From assembly GCA_018335795.1 (NCBI GenBank), contig JAGXRP010000082.1, forward strand, positions 62,001-126,000: a stretch of 64,000 nt of DNA, in the 5' to 3' direction. Position numbers and translations under genes: made by a program. The notes beneath the pieces were generated by a model. That model was given only the letters and a program-made list of their open reading frames with translations, was not told the DNA's origin and searched no databases. The DNA comes from Desulfobulbaceae bacterium (lineage in GTDB: Bacteria; Bacteroidota; Ignavibacteria; Kapaibacteriales; UBA2268). This document shows positions 44,927 through 52,981 of the stretch, one piece after another; the stretch's first letter is position 1; the number at the start of each line of letters is the position of its first letter.

Positions 44927-46975
44927 ATGAAGAGATATTTGACGGCATTATTTGTATCTGTGATTTTAATCGGGTTAAGTTTGATATCCCCGGTAAAGGG
45001 ATTGTCGCAGTGGGTTAGTACTAATGGTCCGTATGGGGGCTATATAAATTCACTAACTGTAGTTGGCAATAATTTATGGGCAGGAACTTCAGGAGGTCTC
45101 CTTGCCTCGAGTGATGAAGGTGAAAGTTGGATAATAACCGGAAATGGTTTGCCTGATTTTGCAGTTATGTCAGTTAAATCAAATGAGACATTTATGTATG
45201 CAGGCTTGATGGGTGGAGGAGTATATAAATCTTCGGATAAAGGAGTCAACTGGGAGGAAATAAATAATGGGTTAACATCCAAACCAACCGGCAAATATGT
45301 TTATGCACTTGCTTTGAAAGATGAAATCCTTTTTGCTGCTACCAGAAGCGGGGTGTTTCGTTCAACAAATAGTGGCTTAAATTGGGAACTTACCAATAAT
45401 GGATTAACAAATACATTTATTTGGTTTCTTGGTGTTAGCGGTTCAAATCTTTTTGCAGGAACTGTTGGTGGGGGCGTATTTCGCTCAACAGACAATGGTG
45501 ATAACTGGAGTATAGTTGCAAATGGTTTATCAAATACTTTAAATGTAAGGAGCCTCGTATCATTCGGACAATATATCTTTGTTGGTACATGGGGTGATGG
45601 AATATTCGGCTCTACAGATAATGGCGAAATATGGACAAAAATGAACACAGGATTAACAAATCTTGCGATATATTCGATTGCATATATAGGTGAAAAACTG
45701 TATGCCGGCACTTACGGTGATGGTGTATTTGAATCAACTGATAATGGAATGACTTGGACTCAAACGGGATTGACCGGTTTTCTTGTAAGTTCTATTGAAG
45801 ATTTGAATGGAAAAATTTACGCCGGTACCGGCGGTAATGGAGTTTGGGTTTCATCCGATGAAGGAGCGACTTGGGAACAAACAACATTAAATGTAAGTGA
45901 TGTAAGTATAACTTCATTCATATCGAATGATGACTTTATTTATTCATCAATGATGTATGGTGGTGTGTTCCGTTCGAACAAAGATAATATTAAATGGGAA
46001 CCAATATTCTCTTACAAATACAATAATGCTGTTGTTTGTCTTGAATCAAGAGGTGATAATATTTATACCGGAACTGTTGACCAAGGTGGAATTTATCGCT
46101 CTTCAGATAAAGGTGAAACCTGGGATTATGGTGGGTATGAGGGTATGGTAAATATGGATATAACTGCAATCTTAAGCTTAAGTGAAAAGCTTTTTGCAGG
46201 TTCCTGGGGAGGTGGGATTTTTGTTTCTGAAGATAATGGCGATACTTGGACTTTATCCGGGTTGGCCGGGAAAAGAATCTATTTCATTGAAAAGATTAAT
46301 GATGTTATATATGCAGGGACTAGTAATTCCGGAATTTATATTTCAAGCGATGAAGGCCAGAATTGGAAAACAGCTAATAATGGTTTAGTAAGTTTAGTCG
46401 TGAAAAGTATTTGTTCCCAAAACACAGATTTATTTATCGGGTTAGCTGGCGGAGTTTACCGTTCTTCAGACAACGGTAACATTTGGGTTTCGGTTAACTC
46501 CGGTCTGACTAATAATGATATTTTGGCACTTGAATCTTATGATAATTATATATTTGCAGCGACTTATGGTAATGGGGTTTTTGTTTCATCCGATTCCGGT
46601 GAAAGTTGGACGAATTTAGGTACAGAATTAAATGATGCCAAAGTTGTTAGTTTGCATGTTTCGGGAACTACACTTTTAGCAGGAACCGAAGGATTGGGGA
46701 CGTGGAGCTTTGATTTGAATAAAATCACTAGTGTCGAAGACAATCTTAGTGAAAATAATTTGACAGTTTATCCGAGTCCAGCTTCAGATTTTATTGATAT
46801 TTCAAATCTAACAAATAGCACCGAAATCCAAATCCGAAATATATTTGGAGAAAGCGTGATGAGTGTTGCGAATATACTCACCCCTACCCAACGAATAGAT
46901 ATATCAACTTTACCTTCGGGCATTTACTTCATTCAATACGGTAAAATTTCTAGGAAATTTGTTGTGGTTAGGTAG
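44927..46975 (+). CDS. Secreted BNR/sortilin-like propeller protein with T9SS sorting domain
   Basis: 682 residues from the ATG at 44927, chosen because AGGAGA lies eight bases upstream and a signal peptide begins there (MKRYLTALFVSVILIGLSLI); an upstream in-frame ATG at 44894 has no ribosome site. Residues about 30-610 contain some 14 repeats of roughly 40 residues with motifs SSDEGESW, STDNGDNWS and LFAGTxGGGVF, typical of photosystem-stability/BNR or sortilin-like blades. The T9SS type-A domain starts near 614 (YPSPASDFIDI, GIYFIQYGKISRKFVVVR). Function unknown. It shares its leader (TTTTTAGGAGATTTTAT, then ATGAAGAGAT) with the next gene. Confidence 0.88.
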   Translation: MKRYLTALFVSVILIGLSLISPVKGLSQWVSTNGPYGGYINSLTVVGNNLWAGTSGGLLASSDEGESWIITGNGLPDFAVMSVKSNETFMYAGLMGGGVYKSSDKGVNWEEINNGLTSKPTGKYVYALALKDEILFAATRSGVFRSTNSGLNWELTNNGLTNTFIWFLGVSGSNLFAGTVGGGVFRSTDNGDNWSIVANGLSNTLNVRSLVSFGQYIFVGTWGDGIFGSTDNGEIWTKMNTGLTNLAIYSIAYIGEKLYAGTYGDGVFESTDNGMTWTQTGLTGFLVSSIEDLNGKIYAGTGGNGVWVSSDEGATWEQTTLNVSDVSITSFISNDDFIYSSMMYGGVFRSNKDNIKWEPIFSYKYNNAVVCLESRGDNIYTGTVDQGGIYRSSDKGETWDYGGYEGMVNMDITAILSLSEKLFAGSWGGGIFVSEDNGDTWTLSGLAGKRIYFIEKINDVIYAGTSNSGIYISSDEGQNWKTANNGLVSLVVKSICSQNTDLFIGLAGGVYRSSDNGNIWVSVNSGLTNNDILALESYDNYIFAATYGNGVFVSSDSGESWTNLGTELNDAKVVSLHVSGTTLLAGTEGLGTWSFDLNKITSVEDNLSENNLTVYPSPASDFIDISNLTNSTEIQIRNIFGESVMSVANILTPTQRIDISTLPSGIYFIQYGKISRKFVVVR

Positions 46976-46986
46976 ATTCTTATTCC

Positions 46987-47019
46987 AGATGTGCCACACT
47001 TTGAAAGTGTGGCACATCT
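46987..47019. terminator. Perfect inverted repeat between the two T9SS genes
   Basis: 16-base arms (AGATGTGCCACACTTT and its exact complement) around a one-base centre, effectively a stem of about 14 pairs. No T run follows directly (TTAG), so efficient termination is uncertain. Confidence 0.6.
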
Positions 47020-47063
47020 TAGTTTAACAAATATTTTTTTTCAATATTTTAGGAGATTTTATC

Positions 47064-50000
47064 ATGAAGAGATTTTTGATTACTATATGCTTATTGATAT
47101 TCATATCAAATAATGCTTTACTCTCGAATGAACTATTTGCTTGGGGATGGAACTACTATGGTCAATTAGGTGATGGAACTTATACAAACCGCAATACACC
47201 TGATCAGGTTGAGGACGATACCGATTGGCAATTTGTTGCTAGTGGTTGGGGACATACAATAGCGATAAAGACAGATGGATCTCTTTGGGCGTGGGGATGG
47301 AATGGACGAGGTGAATTAGGTGATGGAACTTATATTGATAAAAATACCCCTGTTCAGATAGGCAACGATACCGATTGGCAAATTGTAGCTAATGGCGGCG
47401 CTCATGTAATCGCTTTAAAGAATGATGGATCTCTTTGGGCGTGGGGTAGAAACGACTATGGTCAATTAGGTGATGGAACTAATACAAACCGCAATACGCC
47501 AATTCAAATAGGCAACGATACCGATTGGCAATTCATTGCTTCGGGTAGTTTACACAATATTGCAATTAAGACGAATGGATCTCTTTGGGCGTGGGGTGTT
47601 AATTGGTTTGGACAATTAGGCGATGGAACTAACATAGATAAGAATACGCCGATACAAATTGGAAATGCTAATAATTGGAAATCAATCGGTGCTGGAACTT
47701 ATCATTCTATAGCAATTAAGAATGATGGATCTCTTTGGGCGTGGGGACAAAATTCATATAATCAGTTAGGCGATGGAACTAACATAGATAAGAATACGCC
47801 GATACAAATTGGAAATGCTTACGATTGGCTAACCATTGACTCGAAGATATATCACACAATGGCTATTCAGACAGATGGTACTCTCTGGGCATGGGGATGG
47901 AATAACTATGGTCAATTGGGTGATGGAACTAATAATGATAAGAATATGCCAACTCAAATAGGAAATTTTTCTAATTGGCAATCTGTTTCCGTCGGTTTAA
48001 GTCATACAGTTGCACTTCAGACAGATGGTACTCTCTGGGCATGGGGCGGAAATGGAAATGGTCAATTAGGTGATGGAACTTATATAAGTAGAAACATTCC
48101 TACACAGATAGGTTCTGATAATAACTGGGTAGCTATTTCGACAAATTCATATCAAACGATAGGACTTAAATCTATTGATATTACGCCACCAACTGCTTTA
48201 TGCCAAAACATCACAGTTACTCTTGATGAAAATGGAACTGCTACAATTACTGCTGAGGATGTTGATAACGGTAGTTACGACAATGTGGGGATAGCATCTT
48301 TGAATATTGATAAATCAAGCTTTGATTGTGGCGATATTGGAGATAATACCGTAACCTTAACAGTTACTGATAGTTCTGAAAATACAGCTACTTGCGAGGC
48401 GACTGTTACAGTTGTTAATTACTCCGCTTCGAAAAATATTTTTGCTTGGGGACGGAACATATTAGGTCAATTAGGCGATGGAACTACCACAAATAGGTAT
48501 GTTCCTATTCCAATAGGTAACGGCGCCGATTGGGCAAATATTTCAGGAGGTGGAGGATTTACGCTAGGTCTTAGAGCAGATGGAACTCTTTGGGCTTGGG
48601 GAACAAATTGGGCTGGGCAGCATGGGGATGGAACAACACAAAACAAGATTGTACCAACCCAAATTGGTACTGATGCAAACTGGCAATCAATTGACTGCGA
48701 TGTTTATAATTCAATAGCTGTAAAATCGGATGGAACTCTTTGGGCTTGGGGTGCTAATTGGTGGGGACAACTTGGAGATGGAACTAATATCAATAAAGAC
48801 ATACCCACTCAAGTGGGAAGCTCTACTGATTGGAAATGTGCCGCTGAAGGTACGGAATTTTCTGTTGCCATCAAGACTGATGGAACTCTTTGGGCATGGG
48901 GCTATAATGTGTGGGGTCAATTGGGCGATGGAACATATACAAGCCGCAATACTCCCGTTCAAATAGGAAATGGATCTGATTGGCAATCAATTTCGTGTGG
49001 TATTCATCACACATTAGCTGTTAGATCCGATGGAACTTTATGGGCATGGGGAAGGAATGACCATGGACAACTTGGAGATGGTACTAATATTAATAAAAAC
49101 TTTCCGATTCAGATAGGGAACTCTTCAAATTGGAAATCAGCATCTTGCGGGGGATATTTCTCAATGGCTATTCAAACAGATGGAACTTTGTGGGCATGGG
49201 GATGGAATTCTGTTGGACAATTAGGAGATGGAACGAATATTAGTAAAAACTCACCAACCCAAATTGGACATTTTGAGTGGAAATCCTTATCCTGCGGTGA
49301 TTATCATTCAATAGCGGTTAGGGCCGATCGAACATTGTGGGCTTGGGGATTGAATGTAAATGGTCAATTAGGTGATGGAACTAGTATAAGCCGCAATATT
49401 CCGGTTCAAATTGGTTCAAGCAATAATTGGTCAGTTATTTCCGCAGGTTATTCATATTCATTAGGTATTCAATCTTCAGAAAGCGCTCCACCTACAGCAA
49501 TTTGCAAAAATGTTACTGTATATCTTGACGACAATGGAACAGCAACTATTTCAACGGAAGATATTGACAATGGTAGTTACTCTGAAGCCGGAATCAAATC
49601 TATAGATATTGATAGAACGAGCTTTGATTGCAGCGATATTGGCGATAATACCGTAACTTTGACAATTACTGACATATATTGTAATACCTGTTCTTGCCAA
49701 TCTACTGTTACAGTAGTTGACAATATCCCGCCAACAATCACTGTGTCAGTCAGCCCTACATCGTTGTGGCCCCCCAACAATCAGATGAAACCAATAACAG
49801 CGACTGTGACGGTTGACGATAATTGCGGGGATGTGACTTATGTTCTTACATCAATAACATCAAATGAGAATATAAATAACGATGTCGCAAATGCTACTAT
49901 TGGCACAAATGATTTATCGTTTGACCTGAGAGCGAAAAGAAACGGAAACGGTAACGGCAGAATTTACACAATAACATATACAGCTACCGATGCTTCCGGC

Positions 50001-50339
50001 AATACTGCTATAGGAACGGCTACAGTAACTGTGCCTCATCATAATAAATCATCACAAACTGACGGGACTGAATATAATGCAATTGTGAATTTCCAAAGCT
50101 ATCCAAACCCGTTCGCTGATGAGACTACCATTGAGTTCACTTTACCTGAGCAGTCGGAAGTAACAGTTAAAGTATATAATTTACAGGGAAATTTAGTCAA
50201 CACACTACATGATGGAATGACAAATGCCGGATTGCAGATGCTAAAACTAAACACCCAAAACTTCCCGGCAGGAGAATATACAATTGTCCTTACTTTCGGT
50301 TCTGAACAATTCATTCATAAAATTATGAAAGAGAAGTAA
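47064..50339 (+). CDS. Secreted RCC1-repeat protein with HYR-like domains and T9SS sorting domain
   Basis: 1091 residues. Signal peptide 1-20. Residues about 20-370: first RCC1 propeller, seven units of the type LWAWGxNxxGQLGDGTxxxxNxPxQIG. Residues 375-450: HYR-like domain (LDENGTATITAEDVDNGSY). Residues 455-805: second RCC1 propeller, again about seven units. Residues 808-888: second HYR-like domain. Residues 890-990: a third Ig-like domain (SPTSLWPPNNQM). From about 1010: T9SS type-A domain (SYPNPFADETTIEFTLP, AGEYTIVLTFGSEQF). The propeller-HYR pair is duplicated internally. AGGAGA ribosome site. RCC1 propellers bind proteins in eukaryotes; the bacterial role is unknown, and adhesion is inference. 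A terminator follows. Confidence 0.9.
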   Translation: MKRFLITICLLIFISNNALLSNELFAWGWNYYGQLGDGTYTNRNTPDQVEDDTDWQFVASGWGHTIAIKTDGSLWAWGWNGRGELGDGTYIDKNTPVQIGNDTDWQIVANGGAHVIALKNDGSLWAWGRNDYGQLGDGTNTNRNTPIQIGNDTDWQFIASGSLHNIAIKTNGSLWAWGVNWFGQLGDGTNIDKNTPIQIGNANNWKSIGAGTYHSIAIKNDGSLWAWGQNSYNQLGDGTNIDKNTPIQIGNAYDWLTIDSKIYHTMAIQTDGTLWAWGWNNYGQLGDGTNNDKNMPTQIGNFSNWQSVSVGLSHTVALQTDGTLWAWGGNGNGQLGDGTYISRNIPTQIGSDNNWVAISTNSYQTIGLKSIDITPPTALCQNITVTLDENGTATITAEDVDNGSYDNVGIASLNIDKSSFDCGDIGDNTVTLTVTDSSENTATCEATVTVVNYSASKNIFAWGRNILGQLGDGTTTNRYVPIPIGNGADWANISGGGGFTLGLRADGTLWAWGTNWAGQHGDGTTQNKIVPTQIGTDANWQSIDCDVYNSIAVKSDGTLWAWGANWWGQLGDGTNINKDIPTQVGSSTDWKCAAEGTEFSVAIKTDGTLWAWGYNVWGQLGDGTYTSRNTPVQIGNGSDWQSISCGIHHTLAVRSDGTLWAWGRNDHGQLGDGTNINKNFPIQIGNSSNWKSASCGGYFSMAIQTDGTLWAWGWNSVGQLGDGTNISKNSPTQIGHFEWKSLSCGDYHSIAVRADRTLWAWGLNVNGQLGDGTSISRNIPVQIGSSNNWSVISAGYSYSLGIQSSESAPPTAICKNVTVYLDDNGTATISTEDIDNGSYSEAGIKSIDIDRTSFDCSDIGDNTVTLTITDIYCNTCSCQSTVTVVDNIPPTITVSVSPTSLWPPNNQMKPITATVTVDDNCGDVTYVLTSITSNENINNDVANATIGTNDLSFDLRAKRNGNGNGRIYTITYTATDASGNTAIGTATVTVPHHNKSSQTDGTEYNAIVNFQSYPNPFADETTIEFTLPEQSEVTVKVYNLQGNLVNTLHDGMTNAGLQMLKLNTQNFPAGEYTIVLTFGSEQFIHKIMKEK
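47260..48050 (+). repeat. In-frame 150-bp tandem repeats of the first RCC1 propeller
   Basis: The word CTCT(T/C)TGGGC recurs at 47281, 47431, 47581, 47731, 47881 and 48031, an exact 150-base period. Copies share long identical stretches; for example, the text GGCGATGGAACTAACATAGA and what follows are the same at about 47630 and 47780. Confidence 0.9.
48570..49400 (+). repeat. In-frame 150-bp tandem repeats of the second RCC1 propeller
   Basis: The word TGGAACT(C/T)T(T/A) recurs at 48581, 48731, 48881, 49031 and 49181 at 150-base spacing; the following unit, at about 49328, is three bases short. Confidence 0.88.
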
Positions 50340-50351
50340 TATCATACAATT

Positions 50352-50391
50352 ACCCTTCCGAAGGTGAAAGCCTTCGGGAGGGTGATTTTTT
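50352..50391. terminator. Rho-independent terminator after the RCC1 gene
   Basis: Stem of about 13 pairs (ACCCTTCCGAAGG with CCTTCGGGAGGGT), loop TGAAAG, then GATTTTTT. Confidence 0.85.
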
Positions 50392-50466
50392 GGGCACACG
50401 CCGGGCGAACTTTATTCTGGTAAAGGAAATAGTGATAGTAGCTTTAGAAGAGAATTGATTTTCATA

Positions 50467-50538
50467 TCAGAATGATGTATTGGAGCAGGTTCTGCAAAAA
50501 AAAGGCTGCCCATTTGGACAGCCTTTTTCGCATTATAA
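50467..50538. repeat. ~72-bp duplicated segment, copy 2, with terminator hairpin
   Basis: Near-identical to 44368-44441. It ends nine bases before the cyclophilin gene's stop codon, so here the hairpin (about 50503-50524) is placed to end minus-strand transcripts from the cyclophilin pair and/or plus-strand ones from the RCC1 gene. Confidence 0.85.
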
Positions 50539-50546
50539 TTTAGAGA

Positions 50547-51053
50547 TTATAATTTCTCTATTGTCATTTCGATTTTGTCATAAGGATTGTCACTTCGGTC
50601 TCGCGGAGCATCGACAATTTTGTCGGCTATATCCATGCCTTCGGTAACGCGACCGAAAACGGTATATTGACCGTCAAGAAAAGTTGCATCTGCGACACAA
50701 ATAAAAAATTGAGATGAGGCGCTATTAGGGTCTTGCGACCTTGCAGCTGAGATTATCCCGCGTTTGTGGGATGTGTTGTTGAATTCCGCAGGAACTTTCT
50801 TCTGATTTGGGTCACCATAGCCCCAAGTATCGCGAGCTTTGTCCTTCGAGTTAGGGTCTCCGCCTTGAATCATAAATCCCGGAATAACACGGTGAAATGC
50901 TGTGCCGTTATAAGCACCGGAAGTAACCAAATCTTCAAAATTTGCCGAATGCTTTGGTGCAATTTCTGGTAAAGTTTCAACTGTGATAGTGCCGATTTGT
51001 TCGCCTTTAGTAGCGACTTTTATAATATATTTTGGATTAATATTTTCGGACAT
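50547..51053 (-). CDS. Cyclophilin-type peptidyl-prolyl isomerase, cytoplasmic
   Basis: 168 residues, no signal peptide. Catalyses cis-trans isomerisation of X-Pro bonds. Family segments: FEDLVTSGAYNGTAFHRVIPGFMIQGGDP (catalytic Arg in FHRVI), GIISAARSQDPNSASSQFFI, LDGQYTVFGRV and the final YDKIEM. The insert KARDTWGYGDPNQKK between GGDP and the AE-F segment is typical of bacterial forms. It overlaps the upstream cyclophilin gene by one base (TAATG), and the two resemble each other closely, a tandem duplication. Confidence 0.93.
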   Translation of the reverse strand: MSENINPKYIIKVATKGEQIGTITVETLPEIAPKHSANFEDLVTSGAYNGTAFHRVIPGFMIQGGDPNSKDKARDTWGYGDPNQKKVPAEFNNTSHKRGIISAARSQDPNSASSQFFICVADATFLDGQYTVFGRVTEGMDIADKIVDAPRDRSDNPYDKIEMTIEKL

Positions 51054-51643
51054 TATTTCAATTTCCTAATAGTCATTTCAATTTTGTCAATTGGGCTTTC
51101 ACCGTTTCTTGGAGCTGCAACTACTTTATCAACTACATCCAAACCGCTGACAGTTTTCCCGAAAGCGGTATATTTACCATCAAGGTGAGGCGAGTTGCCG
51201 TGCATGATAAAAAACTGAGAAGTAGCACTATTTGGGTCGTTGCTACGAGCCATCGAAACAATACCGCGTTCGTGTTTGACCGAGCTGAATTCAGCTTTTA
51301 CACGTGTTTGGCTCGGATCGCCCATTCCCCAAGTGGTACGTGGCTTACTTTTTGAATTCGGGTCGCCACCTTGAATCATGAAATTTGGAATTACACGATG
51401 AAAAGCTGTGCCGTCATAAAATTTTACTGCCACAAGACTATCAAAATTCTTGACATGCAATGGGGCAACGTCAGGCATAAGTTCGATAACAATCTTGCCC
51501 ATTTCAGTGGCTGTGCCTTCAGTAGATATTTGTTTGACAGTAATTTCGTATTGCGGTCCCTTGACGGGAGTTTTGTTCTGCGAGAAGCTCACAAGTACAT
51601 TCATAAAAAGCACAGCTGAGATAATTGCGAATATTTTAAACAT
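51053..51643 (-). CDS. Cyclophilin-type peptidyl-prolyl isomerase, exported
   Basis: 196 residues with a signal peptide (1-22, ending SFSQN). Family segments match the neighbour: FDSLVAVKFYDGTAFHRVIPNFMIQGGDP, GIVSMARSNDPNSATSQFFI, LDGKYTAFGK and IDKIEM. It is therefore the periplasmic partner of the cytoplasmic copy downstream, suited to folding exported proteins, of which this region has many. The two genes form an operon. Confidence 0.93.
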   Translation of the reverse strand: MFKIFAIISAVLFMNVLVSFSQNKTPVKGPQYEITVKQISTEGTATEMGKIVIELMPDVAPLHVKNFDSLVAVKFYDGTAFHRVIPNFMIQGGDPNSKSKPRTTWGMGDPSQTRVKAEFSSVKHERGIVSMARSNDPNSATSQFFIMHGNSPHLDGKYTAFGKTVSGLDVVDKVVAAPRNGESPIDKIEMTIRKLK

Positions 51644-51848
51644 AATAAAGTACCATATAGTTAAACAAAAACAGTATGACGAATTAACAGGAAAATCATA
51701 TAAAACAAATTGAAATTTGATAAGAGATACACAAACATATTGTCGGAAAATCTTCGATTCACAGCTCTAAGAGGCACAAGATTTAAATGCAAAAGCAAGA
51801 TTGTCTAAAAAAATATTGTACATGTTTTTTAAGATTTGATATTTTAAC

Positions 51849-51856
51849 TAATTTTG
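51849..51856 (+). promoter_or_regulatory. Candidate TAnnTTTG -7 element for the AraC/GyrI gene
   Basis: TAATTTTG, 33 bases before the ATG at 51890; no clear -33 element. Confidence 0.35.
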
Positions 51857-51889
51857 TACTGATTAAAGATTCACATATAAGAAACAAAT

Positions 51890-52888
51890 ATGTCATCATC
51901 AGTACAGTTAAGAAAAGAATATATTTCGAGAATAAACAGGGTAATTGATTATATTGATAAGCACTTAGACGAGGAACTAACTCTCAAAAAACTTGCTTCA
52001 GTAGCTAATTTTTCGGAGTTTCATTTCCACAGAGTCTTCGCATCTATAGTCAAAGAGCCACTCAATCAGTTTATCCGACGAATTCGCTTAGAGCGTTCGG
52101 CAGACATTTTAATCAATCATCCTAATAAAACAATTCTCGATGTGGCTTTCGAAACCGGATTTGGGGGTGCATCACAGTTCTCGAGGGAATTTCGTAAATA
52201 TTTCAATACAAGTCCAAGCGATTGGCGTCAGACATTAGCTTGTAATAATGGTAAGATGAACGATAATTTTAGCAAGATAAGTCAAATCAAAAGCAAGAAA
52301 AGTAAAATTTTCGTTGATGAAACTGATTACTTTTATAAGGTCGTTAATGACGATTTTTCAAAAAATATTTGGAGTATTGAAATGTCTAATGAAAATGGAT
52401 TGAAAGCTAAAGTGGAAGTAAAAGAGCTTCCCGAAATGACTGTTGCTTATATAAGGCACATCGGACCTTATGCCGGAAATAGCGAACTATTTGGAAACTT
52501 GTTTGGGAAATTGATGAATTGGGCAGGTCCGCGAAATCTAATTAGGTTTCCTGAAACTAAGATGATGTCAGTCTATCATGATAATCCCGACATTACAGAT
52601 GAAGAGAAACTTCGTCTCAGTGTGTGTCTTACAGTTCCGCCGGATACAAAAGTGGATGGTGAAATTGGTAAAATGGTAATTGAAAAGGGAAAGTATGCAG
52701 TTGCATATTTTGAAATCACACCAGACCAATACGGTGCTGCATGTGATGCAGTATTCGCCGGATGGCTTCCTCAGAGCGGATATCAATGTGCAGAAGGTGT
52801 TTGTTTCGAGAATTATCTGAACGACCCTGAGTCTCACCCAGAAAAAAAGCATTTTGTTGAAATTTGTGTGCCTGTAAAGCCGCTTTGA
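51890..52888 (+). CDS. AraC-family regulator with C-terminal GyrI-like ligand-binding domain
   Basis: 332 residues. Residues 12-115: AraC/XylS DNA-binding domain with two helix-turn-helix motifs (LTLKKLASVANFSEFHFHRVFASIVKEPLNQFIRRIRLERS; ILDVAFETGFGGASQFSREFRKYFNTSPSDWR). Residues about 170-332: GyrI-like/SOUL-type effector domain (VEVKELPEMTVAYIRHIGPY, KYAVAYFEI, EGVCFENYLNDP). This domain order matches Rob/SoxS-like multidrug-sensing regulators. It stands alone between the cyclophilins and the phosphatase cluster, with a terminator behind it. The ligand is likely a small hydrophobic or amphipathic compound, by family inference. Confidence 0.92.
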   Translation: MSSSVQLRKEYISRINRVIDYIDKHLDEELTLKKLASVANFSEFHFHRVFASIVKEPLNQFIRRIRLERSADILINHPNKTILDVAFETGFGGASQFSREFRKYFNTSPSDWRQTLACNNGKMNDNFSKISQIKSKKSKIFVDETDYFYKVVNDDFSKNIWSIEMSNENGLKAKVEVKELPEMTVAYIRHIGPYAGNSELFGNLFGKLMNWAGPRNLIRFPETKMMSVYHDNPDITDEEKLRLSVCLTVPPDTKVDGEIGKMVIEKGKYAVAYFEITPDQYGAACDAVFAGWLPQSGYQCAEGVCFENYLNDPESHPEKKHFVEICVPVKPL

Positions 52889-52924
52889 TTTAATATTTAA
52901 AGCAAATTGGTTCTTATCACTTCA

Positions 52925-52966
52925 AAAGGTATAGTTATAGATAGCGCTATAACTATACCTTTAAGT
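52925..52966. terminator. Bidirectional terminator between convergent AraC and phosphatase genes
   Basis: Perfect 16-bp stem (AAAGGTATAGTTATAG with its complement), loop ATAGCG. Flanked by AAA on one side and TTT on the other, so it can serve both strands. Confidence 0.8.
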
Positions 52967-52981
52967 TTTCTACCAAACTCC

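Noticed and set aside
47260..49400. Tandem repeats as a CRISPR array or satellite
   Set aside because: Units are 150 bases, in frame, and encode RCC1 blades; no spacers of CRISPR size.
44368..50538. Insertion-sequence-like composite element bounded by direct repeats
   Set aside because: No transposase or integrase between the repeats and no terminal inverted repeats; kept only as a recombination hypothesis.
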